Assembly: GCA_964617375.1 (NCBI GenBank)
Contig: CAZTXQ010000007.1
Coordinates: forward strand, 10,949-74,948
DNA from: Firm-13 sp964617375
Lineage (GTDB): Bacteria > Bacillota > Clostridia > Saccharofermentanales > Saccharofermentanaceae
DNA: 64,000 bases
Direction: 5' to 3'
Part shown: in pieces, positions 8,878 through 17,183 of the stretch
Layout: each line of letters starts with the position of its first letter
Position numbering within the stretch: position 1 is the stretch's first letter
Position numbers and translations under genes: made by a program
The notes under the pieces: generated by a model
What the model was told of the DNA's origin: nothing
The model's input: the letters and a program-made list of their open reading frames with translations, nothing else
Databases searched by the model: none

Positions 8878-9185
8878 AGTCGCGCAAGCGCAAAATGTGC
8901 GACTAATCGGACATTTTGCCGGATTTTGCAGATGATCATTGATAATTTATCGCATTGCAGCACATTGATATATATGCGAAAAATGTCGAAATGACTGATT
9001 TCGTATGTGCATCATTAATAAATAAACACATTTCTATTCATTGTTACATATGTGAAAACCTCGAAATAACGGATTTCGTAGCTAACCATTGACGAATAAT
9101 CAGAATTCTGCTCATTGATGCGCATACGAGATGGCCGGATTCAGTGGATTTCGTATGTGATCATTGATGAACAAGTATGTTTTCG
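8878..9185. repeat. Tandem hairpin array 2 (stem CATACGAAAT-type), 75-bp period
   Basis: Units beginning GATTTYG recur at 8922, 8997, 9072 and 9147, exactly 75 bp apart. Each has GATTTCGTATGTG or a variant, then ATCATTGATGAA or a variant, a variable AT-rich part, TGCTCATTGAT, and a left arm such as GCATACGAGAT. The left arm pairs with the next unit's TTTCGTATG to form a hairpin. An AGTCGC...GCGACT hairpin at 8878-8904 precedes the array. The linker matches that of array 1; the stem does not. Confidence 0.75.
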
Positions 9186-9516
9186 AGCATCAGTACATAT
9201 AATCACGCATCTAAAGCTTACATTTATATCTAGCGGCGGCGCCGACAATCGCACGTCTGCTCATTGATTACCCGCCAATCCAGAGAATCGGCCGATTGGC
9301 GGGTATTTTGTCACGCTTATGCGATTCCAGACTAAAACTGCACATAAGCCGACAGTATTGGACTGCTACTCGTCGTATTGACAAGAGAGAACTCCTGCCG
9401 GAAAGCACTTTGTCACGGAACAAGCAAATTGGGGTCTTGATAAACAGATGAATCCTCCGTCGCCGGCCTTCTGGTGCGATGGAATCGGCAAAGTATGAAT
9501 AGCAGCAAAAACTTAA
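9186..9516. other. Intergenic stretch with one more hairpin of the array type
   Basis: Around 9260-9312, GCTCATTGAT is followed by a hairpin with arms TACCCGCCAATC and GATTGGCGGGTA. This is a single unit with yet another stem, preceded by the same linker as arrays 1 and 2. The remaining sequence holds no gene I can support. Confidence 0.5.
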
Positions 9517-9614
9517 GATGCCTCAAACATGAAGTGCACCCCAAATGTTGGACGAAAAGTCTAGCATTTGGGGTGCACTTCATGTGATGATCCGTTTGAG
9601 ACAGCCTCCTTTTT
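9517..9614. repeat. Nested inverted repeat, possible fused insertion-element ends
   Basis: A near-perfect 55-base palindrome at 9529-9583 has arms ATGAAGTGCACCCCAAATG and its complement. It lies inside an outer pair (GATGCCTCAAAC ... GTTTGAGACAGCC) followed by a T-run. The inner arms look like two abutted copies of an insertion-sequence terminal repeat, possibly IS3 type. The outer pair with its T-run could act as a terminator. No transposase frame lies between. Confidence 0.5.
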
Positions 9615-9654
9615 TCGCGCTCGTTGGCGCGAAACTGGCTAAAGCCGAACACAT

Positions 9655-9697
9655 AAAAAACATCGCCGTGCACCAACTTTGCACGGCGATGTTTTTT
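9655..9697 (-). terminator. Terminator of the gal operon (bidirectional in shape)
   Basis: An 11-bp GC-rich stem (CATCGCCGTGC/GCACGGCGATG) is flanked by A6 on the left and T6 on the right. It lies about 100 bases after the galE stop. Confidence 0.85.
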
Positions 9698-9802
9698 CTT
9701 TAAAATCTATATTCGCCCAGATGATCATGCCGCTAGCCGTTTCGAAGTAATAAATATTACCCCTAATCCGACCGGGCAGGTCAACCATTTATAAGACGGA
9801 AA

Positions 9803-10813
9803 TTACATTCCGTCCGGATTCTGAACCGTAAATCTCCAGCTGTCCCTGCACATATCGTCAATCGTCATCTCCGCCCGCCAGCCCAGGAGTTCTTCGGCCT
9901 TATGCGTGTCCGCATAGCAGTAGGCAATATCACCTGCGCGGCGGGGAGTGATCTTATAAGGGAGCGTCTTCCCGCAGGCCTTCTCATAGGCGTGAAGTAT
10001 CTCCAGAACGCTGGTTCCTTTGCCGGTTCCAAGATTGATTGCTTGTGACCCAACATGTAACAATGAATATTTTACAGCAGCTAGGTGTCCCTTGGCAAGG
10101 TCTACAACGTGAATATAGTCCCGAATTCCGGTCCCGTCCGGTGTTTCATAGTCATCTCCATACACACTAAGCTCCTGAAGCTTGCCGCAGGCGACCTGTG
10201 CGATATATGGGATGAGATTGTTCGGTATCCCTTTGGGGTTCTCTCCGAGCAGCCCGCTCTCGTGCGCTCCGATCGGATTGAAGTAGCGAAGAAGAACCGC
10301 GGAGAAGTCCGGCTCGGCCACAGCGATTCCCTCTAAGATCTTTTCGATAAACACCTTCGTATATCCGTATGGATTCGTTGCCGAAGTCGGCATATCCTCC
10401 CGGTACGGAACGGTATTGTCGAATCCGTAGACCGTGGCGGAGGACGAAAAAACGATGCGGCGGCAGCCGTACTTCTTCATCGCGCGAAGCAGAACGAGGG
10501 TGCCTCCGATATTGTTCTCGTAATACTCGAGCGGTTTATCCACCGACTCGCCGACGGCTTTATACCCGGCGAAATGAATGACGGCGTCGATTTTTTCCTG
10601 CTCGAAAATCTTCTCGACGGCTTCCCTGTCGGTCATATCCGCGTCGTACAGCTTAACGGGCTTCCCCGTAAGCTTTATGATCCTTTTCACGGCCTCGGGC
10701 GAGGAATTGCTGAAATTGTCCATGATCACAATGTCATAACCGCTGTTCAGAAGCTCCACACAGGTGTGGCTTCCGATGAATCCGGCACCGCCGGTAACCA
10801 GAATCGTACTCAT
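9803..10813 (-). CDS. galE: UDP-glucose 4-epimerase
   Basis: 336 residues, the usual GalE length. It interconverts UDP-galactose and UDP-glucose in the cytoplasm, the last step of the Leloir pathway. The NAD-binding motif TGGAGFIGSH is at residues 7-16. The catalytic Ser/Tyr-x3-Lys set is seen in SSSATVYG and YGYTKVFIE. Family blocks NPYGYTK, LRYFNPIGAH and GIRDYIHVVDLA are intact. Its ATG overlaps the galT stop by 4 bases (ATGA), which implies translational coupling. It is the last gene of galK-galT-galE and is followed by a strong terminator. Confidence 0.97.
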   Translation of the reverse strand: MSTILVTGGAGFIGSHTCVELLNSGYDIVIMDNFSNSSPEAVKRIIKLTGKPVKLYDADMTDREAVEKIFEQEKIDAVIHFAGYKAVGESVDKPLEYYENNIGGTLVLLRAMKKYGCRRIVFSSSATVYGFDNTVPYREDMPTSATNPYGYTKVFIEKILEGIAVAEPDFSAVLLRYFNPIGAHESGLLGENPKGIPNNLIPYIAQVACGKLQELSVYGDDYETPDGTGIRDYIHVVDLAKGHLAAVKYSLLHVGSQAINLGTGKGTSVLEILHAYEKACGKTLPYKITPRRAGDIAYCYADTHKAEELLGWRAEMTIDDMCRDSWRFTVQNPDGM

Positions 10814-11790
10814 TTTTTTGACTCCTTTTCGATAAAGCGCTTATAAGCGGCGCGAAGTTCTTCGGCATTCTCCTCCGGACAGGTGGGATTGCAGTGTGCC
10901 CACGCTCCGGTCTCGCTTGATGCGTTGAACTTCTGCTTGTCCTTTGAACGCATCGGCGGGAAGAATTCGATGTGGAAATGGAAATCTTCCGACATATCCC
11001 CGACATTCACCGGCGCATTGTGCATGCACATCATGTACGGAAAAGCATTTCCGAACAGGCTGTCGAGCATGCCGACTGTCTCCTTGACCGTCCGTGCAAG
11101 ACTCTTTCTCTCTTCCTCCGTCATATCCGTGATGTACGCCACATGCCGGTTCGCGTAAATGTACACGCCGTATGGATACTCAGAATAGAACGGAAGAAGA
11201 ACCGTGAAGTGCTCGTTGCGGAAGATGATGCGCTTTCCGACCGCTGTTTCGTTCCTAATAATATCACAGAAAAGGCATATGCCGGTTTCTTTCCGATGCT
11301 CTCTGGCCGCTTCGACCTCGAGCTCAAGCTTCTTCGGCACATAGGAGTACCCGTAGATCTGCCCGTGCGGATGCGGCATCGTTACACCGACGACCGCGCC
11401 GCGGTTCTCGAAAATGAAGACGTATTTGATCTTCTCGTCCGCAGCGAGCAAGGCAAAACGCTCGCACCACAGATCGACAAGCTTCTCAACGTGCGCGTCG
11501 GACAGATCCGGAAGCGTTACCGTGTGCTGCGGGGAATAAAGGATAACCTCGCACTTGCCGTAACTCTCCGCCGTCTTGAAAAAGTCCGTACCGACCGGAT
11601 CCGGCTCGTCGGGATTCTGCTTCAATGCCGGAAAATCGTTGTCGTACTCATAGACGTCAAAGGCCTCGGGAACCTTTCCCGATCCGGGACAGAAAGGACA
11701 CCAGTCCTTCGGCATCTGCGGGCGTCCCTGGCGGTTCGAGGCGATCATCACCCAGTCCTTGATTAACGGATTCCATCTTAATTCGGCCAT
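10810..11790 (-). CDS. galT: Galactose-1-phosphate uridylyltransferase
   Basis: 326 residues. It transfers UMP from UDP-glucose to galactose-1-phosphate. The active-site motif is present as MPHPHGQIYGY (HPH, with the second His the nucleophile). Zinc-type Cys pairs are CPFCPG near the N-terminus and CLFC in mid-protein. FHFHIEFFPP near the C-terminus is the second conserved His block. The start at 11790 (MAELRWNPLIKDWVMIA) is chosen because AGGAGA lies 7 bases before it. The gene is 28 bp from galK and overlaps galE. This is the class I type rather than the Lactobacillales GalT2 type. Confidence 0.97.
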   Translation of the reverse strand: MAELRWNPLIKDWVMIASNRQGRPQMPKDWCPFCPGSGKVPEAFDVYEYDNDFPALKQNPDEPDPVGTDFFKTAESYGKCEVILYSPQHTVTLPDLSDAHVEKLVDLWCERFALLAADEKIKYVFIFENRGAVVGVTMPHPHGQIYGYSYVPKKLELEVEAAREHRKETGICLFCDIIRNETAVGKRIIFRNEHFTVLLPFYSEYPYGVYIYANRHVAYITDMTEEERKSLARTVKETVGMLDSLFGNAFPYMMCMHNAPVNVGDMSEDFHFHIEFFPPMRSKDKQKFNASSETGAWAHCNPTCPEENAEELRAAYKRFIEKESKK

Positions 11791-11818
11791 ATTTATTCTC
11801 CTCTGATTCGCGATCTCT

Positions 11819-13114
11819 TTACTGTTTCCAGATACAGGTTCCGCCCACAGGACGGATGGAAAGCACATGGCACATGCCTTTGCCGATTACTTTTTCGATC
11901 TCTTCCTTAAAAGCGTCCGTGTCCATAAGCGGGACGAAAGCCTGTACGGTACCGGCGAAACCGCCGCCGTGAACACGCCACGCGCCCTTGCCGGCCAGGT
12001 GCTTTTCGCAAAGGGCAAGTATGATCGATACCGCCTGTGCCTGCGGCATCGAAGACGCGAAAACATTCTGCAGATACATGCAGGAGGAGCGGCCCGATTC
12101 GATAATTACGCTCTTGAATTCTTCGAAGTCATTCCGGCTGAGCGCCTCGACAAGCTTCTGAACGCGCGCGTCATCTGCGTAGAAATGCATACCGCGGAGT
12201 ACGGCGCGGTCTCCCGCCTCTTCCCGGATCTTCGGAATGTTCCGGTAAAACTCCTCTTCCGGCACTTCCCTTAGGAAATTTTTACTAAATAGTTTCGCGG
12301 CCGCCTTCATTTCAGTCGGTATTGCCGCATATTCATCTGTGAGATCCCCGTGATCGGCACCGCTGTCAATAATGACCAGCGCATATCCGAAATCCGCGAA
12401 TTCCGCGTTAACCTTTGTAATCAGCGGCTTATCCGTATTCTCGAAATCAATTGCGATGATGCCGCCGACCGAGGAGGCCATCTGGTCCATAAGCCCGCAC
12501 GGTTTCCCGTAATAGACATTCTCCGCATACTGGCCGATCTGTGCGATCGACACGGGGCTCTCGCGCCCGTCCGCGAAAAACGTGTTGATGATGTTCCCGA
12601 CAAGGACTTCGAAGGCAGCCGAAGAAGAAAGGCCGCTGCCCTTTAAGACATTGGACGTTGTATATGCGTCAAATCCCGATACCGGATATCCAAGTTCTTT
12701 GAAGCGTGCCGCAACGCCGCGTACCAGGGACACCGAGTGATTTGTCTCGTTCTTTTGAATCGACAGATCGCGCGTATCGACGATGTCGATCGCGTAGCCC
12801 TCCGACTTGATGCGAATAATCCCGTCATCGTTTCTGGCCGCCGCCGCAATAACGTCAAGGTTGACACTGCCCGCGAGAACATGCCCATGCTGGTGATCGG
12901 TATGATTGCCGCAGATCTCGGTGCGTCCTGCCGCCGAGAAAAGCGACAGAGCTCTTGCGTCCGCACCGAATTCCTTCTCGAAACCGAGCGCTGTTTTCTC
13001 ATATCTGGCAGCGTATGCCGGAACCTGTTCCATACCGCAGCCGTAAACTCCCGAAATGCGTCTCTTAACTTCTTCTCTCCCGAGAAGGTCGTCTATCCCG
13101 TTCGTTAAAGCCAT
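11819..13114 (-). CDS. galK: Galactokinase
   Basis: 431 residues, a little longer than the typical 390. It phosphorylates galactose with ATP. Signature blocks of GHMP kinases are visible: the sugar-binding GRTEICGNHTDHQHG (residues about 60-75), the ATP loop GSGLSSSAA (about 160), and motif 3 WRVHGGGFAGT near the C-terminus. The catalytic Asp is expected in PCGLMDQMAS. The start at 13114 (MALTNGID) follows AAAAGGAG; the longer frame to 13147 lacks a site. It is the first gene of the gal operon, with a dyad around the likely transcription start. Confidence 0.96.
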   Translation of the reverse strand: MALTNGIDDLLGREEVKRRISGVYGCGMEQVPAYAARYEKTALGFEKEFGADARALSLFSAAGRTEICGNHTDHQHGHVLAGSVNLDVIAAAARNDDGIIRIKSEGYAIDIVDTRDLSIQKNETNHSVSLVRGVAARFKELGYPVSGFDAYTTSNVLKGSGLSSSAAFEVLVGNIINTFFADGRESPVSIAQIGQYAENVYYGKPCGLMDQMASSVGGIIAIDFENTDKPLITKVNAEFADFGYALVIIDSGADHGDLTDEYAAIPTEMKAAAKLFSKNFLREVPEEEFYRNIPKIREEAGDRAVLRGMHFYADDARVQKLVEALSRNDFEEFKSVIIESGRSSCMYLQNVFASSMPQAQAVSIILALCEKHLAGKGAWRVHGGGFAGTVQAFVPLMDTDAFKEEIEKVIGKGMCHVLSIRPVGGTCIWKQ

Positions 13115-13142
13115 ATTGCGCTCCTTTTCATCCGAAAAACTC

Positions 13143-13169
13143 ACCAAATGTTACTTTGGTAAAATTTTA
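13143..13169 (-). promoter_or_regulatory. Candidate gal promoter -10 and overlapping operator dyad
   Basis: The perfect-arm dyad ACCAAATGTTACTTTGGT (13143-13160) lies immediately downstream of a minus-strand TAAAAT box (13164-13169). It would cover the transcription start of galK-galT-galE, a classic repressor-operator position. No regulator gene is adjacent, so the binding protein is unknown. No clear -35 was found. Confidence 0.45.
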
Positions 13170-13308
13170 TCAGATTTACTGTATTTTGAGAAGACGCAAA
13201 GGTCATTTTTTCATAAGAGCTCAAAAAAAGCAGAGCGATGGCACCCTGCCTGCGATCGAAAAACAGCTGTATACGGGCTTCAGAGTGCATGTAATATATT
13301 CCGGGTGT

Positions 13309-14667
13309 TTATGACAGCCTCAACAGGATAGCAAAAAGCACCCATAAAATGACCCCGAAGACAAAGAGAATGGGACCATGCTTATACGGATCAAACTTGA
13401 ACTTGAGAATTTCTCTGACTTCTTCGTTTATCCTGCCATTCTCCTCGAGCATTCCATAAAGCCTGTCTTTGTCCGCCGTGGCACTCAATTGCCGTTCCAG
13501 ACGGATCTTGGTTTTGGGATACATTTTCTGTATGTGTTTCATATATCTTTTGGCTTCGTCCATCATATGTTGCTTTTGCAGGTAAATTACAACGGTTTTT
13601 AGGTTCATCAGATTATCGGGTTCCAATTCAAACGCTTTCAGAAAGTCCTCTCTGGCTTTGTCATAATCTTCGCATCTCGCATTGAGATCCCCGCGCATTT
13701 GGTAATAGATCGGGTTGTCCTTCTTTAGATCGATCAGCTTGTCGAGAGCAAGTGTATACTCCTCTCTGTAATCCGTGTATCCGTTTTCGCGCCGGGCAAA
13801 CAGGAATTCGCTTACGATGATATAAATCTGCGGTTCCCTGTCATATATCGCGATTGCTTTATTGAAATATTCTCTCATTTGCTTCAGATTGTTTTTCAGG
13901 GCTGCTTCCCGGGTCAGGCGAAGGAATTCCAGATACTTCTCAAAGTCGAAATCCGATTCTTGTGTTATAAACGAATAACTTATTTCCCAGTGCCTGCACG
14001 TTTCAAGCAGTACAATTTGAGCAAAAGCGGAACTCGTTTTGAGCAGTTCCACTATTCTGTCGTTCCAATGATACTCATCGTCAAGAATCTGCCAAACGAT
14101 TGCAGGAAGATTCCGATGCGTTGAAAGATATGCCTGTATCACAGGCTCCATTTCCTCTTTTCTGTCAACATTCCAGAAAAGATCGTCTTTAAGCAGTTTC
14201 TCCCAATTCACAGCTTCGCGTCTCGCAAAGAAGTCGCCATACAGAGTATTCAGCTTCCCCAGAAAATCCTCTATCCATTTTGAATCCGATTCGCTGACAT
14301 TGCCGTTAAAGGCAAACGGGATTGTTCGCGGTACGGAGGGATGTGTTATGGGAGCACGCGCATCGTCGTCATCGGAACTGATCTCATCGATTGCCGGTTC
14401 ATCCGGGTCACTGCCGGGTTGAGTCCCGCGCATATTTTGCCGGCAGTAATTGGCAAATCCGATATAAAGAAGCAGCTCCTCTTTCTTGGTATCCGCACCG
14501 TCTTTAATATTTGCGTATTTCTGCGCAAAATCATACGCCGCCTTTAGAATCTGGAATCCCTCCGGATCCTCTTCCGGATGATGCAATCGAAGTGATTTAG
14601 CATACGAACTCTTAATCCGGTTCAAATCTTTTGTTTCTTCAATTCCAAGGTGCTCCCACATAGTCAT
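13309..14667 (-). CDS. J-domain/TPR co-chaperone of HscC (DjlB/DjlC-like)
   Basis: 452 residues. The first 55 resemble a J domain: MWEHLGIEETKDLNRIKSSYAKSLRLHHPEEDPEGFQILKAAYD in pieces. The usual HPD tripeptide is HPE, as I recall for the E. coli HscC partners DjlB and DjlC. The middle and C-terminal halves are helical repeats of TPR type (DNPIYYQMRGDLNARCEDYD, AFELEPDNLMNLKTVVIYL). The protein ends in a single membrane helix (about 430-450). Its ATG overlaps the stop of the Hsp70 gene by 4 bases (ATGA), so the two are made together. It probably delivers clients to, and stimulates, this specific Hsp70 at the membrane. Confidence 0.75.
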   Translation of the reverse strand: MTMWEHLGIEETKDLNRIKSSYAKSLRLHHPEEDPEGFQILKAAYDFAQKYANIKDGADTKKEELLLYIGFANYCRQNMRGTQPGSDPDEPAIDEISSDDDDARAPITHPSVPRTIPFAFNGNVSESDSKWIEDFLGKLNTLYGDFFARREAVNWEKLLKDDLFWNVDRKEEMEPVIQAYLSTHRNLPAIVWQILDDEYHWNDRIVELLKTSSAFAQIVLLETCRHWEISYSFITQESDFDFEKYLEFLRLTREAALKNNLKQMREYFNKAIAIYDREPQIYIIVSEFLFARRENGYTDYREEYTLALDKLIDLKKDNPIYYQMRGDLNARCEDYDKAREDFLKAFELEPDNLMNLKTVVIYLQKQHMMDEAKRYMKHIQKMYPKTKIRLERQLSATADKDRLYGMLEENGRINEEVREILKFKFDPYKHGPILFVFGVILWVLFAILLRLS

Positions 14668-16364
14668 ATGTCCGTAAACTCTCCTTCCAGATTGCTGATC
14701 ATCTTCCTGAATTTCTCTGTAGCCTCTTTGACAACTTTTTCGTCCTGCAGATTAAGAAGGTCCTCAAATTCACGAATACTGTTCTCGATAACAGATCTTT
14801 CCTCACCAAGGCTTTGTTCATACAATCGTTCGGCCTTTGCTATAAGAAGGCGGATCTCCTCGCGGTCGCGAGGGTGAATCTTAAGATTTCTGATCATTTG
14901 CAAACGATTCTCAATTTCCGCATCCGAAATATCGGTTTCCTTGTTCTTAATCACCAAACGCGCAGATTCCTTCGTCGAAACAACGCATGTTTCCACTTCG
15001 AGAATTCCGTCAATATTGTAGGTGAAGCGCACTTCGATACGCTCCTCGCCAGCCGGTTTCTGCGGTACCGAAACTTCTATTTCCCCCAAGAACAGGTTAT
15101 CTTCGACTTTTCTGCTTTCGCCTTGATATATACTGAATTTCACTTTTTTTTGATAGTCTCTTATGGTAGAAAAATACTCCCGGCGGCTTACGGGAATGCT
15201 GGTATTTCGTTCGATTATCGGGCAAAAGAAACCACCTTCCATTCTGTTGCCAGACCTGTAAACAACATCCGTTCCCAAAGAAAACGGGCAGACATCCGTA
15301 AGTATCATTTCCTCAAGAGATTCATCTCGCTCTGCGAGGGCGGCCTGAACCGCCGCGCCCCGTGCAATCGCTTCATCAGGATTAATGTTCGTGAAGGGCA
15401 GTCGTCCGAACATCTTAGCCGCAGCGAATCGTACGTTCGGCATTCGTGTAGCACCTCCGACAAGAACAATCGCATCCAGATCGCCGGATTTGATTTTCGC
15501 GTCGTGCATTGCCCGTTCAATCGGTACGCGAAGTCGACTGTATAACGGCTCGCATATCGCATCAAAATCAGCGCGGGTGATAACCAGACTATCCTTCTGC
15601 CCATCGCGGATCACGCCCATCTCGCAGTTTTCATTAGCGGTCAGTTCGCGTTTGCATTTTTCTGCCGCCGTATATATTTCCGACATAAGTATCGGATCCA
15701 TCTTATTGGAATCCAGATTGAATTTCTTTATATAGTGCGAAATCAAAGCCTGCGTAAAATCTTCGCCGCCCAGAAACACATCACCCGCAACGGCCTTAAC
15801 ATCCATAATTCCTTCAAAGAGTTCCAGTATGGAAACATCAAAGGTTCCCCCGCCCAAATCAAGCACCAGAAACTTGGAGGACGAATCTTTTTGATGAAGG
15901 CCATACGCAATCGCCGCGGCCGTAGGTTCGCTGATCAGCCGCTTAACCCGGAGTCCCGCCATATCGGCAGCCCGTACCGTTGCTTTTCTCTGGACGTCGT
16001 TGAAATATGCCGGCACACTGATGATCGCCTCGCATATCTTTCTCTCCAGATACGCCTCCGCATCCGCTTTCAAAGATTTAAGTACGAAAGAAGACAGCTC
16101 TTCCGAAGAGAACGTGTATGGACCCAGGTGATACTTCTTTTGGGTGCCCACATGTCTTTTAAACGCGGATGCCGTCATCAACGGGTGTGAAATACGCCGC
16201 TCCTTCGCGATCTCCCCAACGAAAATCTCTCCATTCTCGCCAACACTGACGACGGATGGAGTCAGATAAGAACCGTATACATTCGGAATCAGCTGCGTTC
16301 CGTCGGGTGTCCAGAACCCGATAAGACTATTCGTTGTACCAAGATCAATTCCGATCGCGGCCAT
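14664..16364 (-). CDS. hscC: HscC-type Hsp70 chaperone
   Basis: 566 residues, shorter than DnaK (about 610-640), as expected for HscC, which lacks part of the C-terminal lid. The ATPase domain shows IGIDLGTTNSL at the N-terminus, LVLDLGGGTFDVSIL in the middle and IVLVGGATRMP before residue 350. The substrate domain starts around TDVCPFSLGTDV. A shortened helical lid (about 490-566) ends the protein. The start at 16364 (MAAIGIDLGTTNS) follows GAGGTG; the longer frame is rejected. It is coupled to the J-domain/TPR gene, a pairing typical of the specialised HscC system rather than the housekeeping DnaK-DnaJ. Confidence 0.88.
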   Translation of the reverse strand: MAAIGIDLGTTNSLIGFWTPDGTQLIPNVYGSYLTPSVVSVGENGEIFVGEIAKERRISHPLMTASAFKRHVGTQKKYHLGPYTFSSEELSSFVLKSLKADAEAYLERKICEAIISVPAYFNDVQRKATVRAADMAGLRVKRLISEPTAAAIAYGLHQKDSSSKFLVLDLGGGTFDVSILELFEGIMDVKAVAGDVFLGGEDFTQALISHYIKKFNLDSNKMDPILMSEIYTAAEKCKRELTANENCEMGVIRDGQKDSLVITRADFDAICEPLYSRLRVPIERAMHDAKIKSGDLDAIVLVGGATRMPNVRFAAAKMFGRLPFTNINPDEAIARGAAVQAALAERDESLEEMILTDVCPFSLGTDVVYRSGNRMEGGFFCPIIERNTSIPVSRREYFSTIRDYQKKVKFSIYQGESRKVEDNLFLGEIEVSVPQKPAGEERIEVRFTYNIDGILEVETCVVSTKESARLVIKNKETDISDAEIENRLQMIRNLKIHPRDREEIRLLIAKAERLYEQSLGEERSVIENSIREFEDLLNLQDEKVVKEATEKFRKMISNLEGEFTDI

Positions 16365-16527
16365 TGTCACACCTCTATGCGAAAATATTGATGGAGAACG
16401 GATGTATGTGGACAGAAGATTTATAGAAAGTTCTGTTTGCAGATAAACATTCAAGCTTAATATTCAATTAATGCAGATAACGATTACATATTGTATCACA
16501 AACAAATCCTTCTGGAATCCGCCGCAT

Positions 16528-16562
16528 AAAAAAAGCGGCTCTCCCCCCGGAAAGAACCGCTT
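16528..16562 (-). terminator. Terminator of the LURP-one-like gene
   Basis: A 10-bp stem, AAGCGGTTCT/AGAGCCGCTT with one imperfect pair, is followed on the minus strand by a run of T. Confidence 0.85.
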
Positions 16563-16587
16563 ATGATCACATATAAGTTATTGTGCT

Positions 16588-17058
16588 TCAGGAATTCTCG
16601 GGCAGGATACAGTCCAGTATCAGTGCCGTGGCGAGTGTTTTGGCCTCATCCGCCGTATTGGAAATTTCGTACTCGTGTATGACTTCGCCTTCATTTTCGA
16701 GCTTTCGTACGGCCAGAGCTTTTCCGTATCCGCCGACAAGCGAGAATTCATGCTCCGCAAGGCTTCCCATGATTTTCCAGGCTTCCCCCTCGATCGCGAT
16801 TTCCGACTTGAAGCCGCTGCGCTTCTTTACAACCTGATTGGTAATTACACCGTTCTGGCGGACGAGAAATTTGGGGTTCAAACCGGAGAACTTATTCTGA
16901 ATTTCGGCGACTTCCTTTTTATCCATGTTGTAGATATGCAAGAGATGACCGGTTTTCATCGGCTGCCCCTCTGCTAAATACTTGTCGTTCCCGTGGATAT
17001 CCTGAATTGTAAATTTGCCCATCCAGGAGAATGGCTTTTCCTTAACATAAAGTTTCAT
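16588..17058 (-). CDS. LURP-one-related (LOR/YxjI-like) family protein
   Basis: 156 residues, the normal size of this beta-barrel family, which is structurally related to Tubby. The start MKLYVKEKPFSWMGKFTIQD and the later FSLVGGYGKALAVRKLE fit the pattern of repeated strands with a conserved basic turn. The molecular role is not established in bacteria; membrane-lipid or nucleotide binding has been suggested. It has its own terminator and stands alone. Confidence 0.75.
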   Translation of the reverse strand: MKLYVKEKPFSWMGKFTIQDIHGNDKYLAEGQPMKTGHLLHIYNMDKKEVAEIQNKFSGLNPKFLVRQNGVITNQVVKKRSGFKSEIAIEGEAWKIMGSLAEHEFSLVGGYGKALAVRKLENEGEVIHEYEISNTADEAKTLATALILDCILPENS

Positions 17059-17183
17059 AATACTCCCCTTAAGTCAACGTTGAATTTGCTCCTACATATA
17101 TTAACGTATATTCTCGAAAAGAGCTGTCAGGGTTTCTTGCCTTTTACCGGCGTATATGACCATATGGCGGCCTTTCTCAGCTG

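Noticed and set aside
6165..9185. CRISPR array in the repeat-rich gaps
   Set aside because: The units are self-pairing hairpins with variable arms, a similar linker in every unit and no unique spacers of constant length. No cas gene is in the window.
9413..9676. 87-codon minus-strand frame
   Set aside because: It spans the palindrome and part of the gal terminator, starts in the hairpin and has no ribosome site.
10972..11766. 264-codon plus-strand frame
   Set aside because: Antisense to galT, whose motifs are unmistakable; a shadow of its codon pattern.
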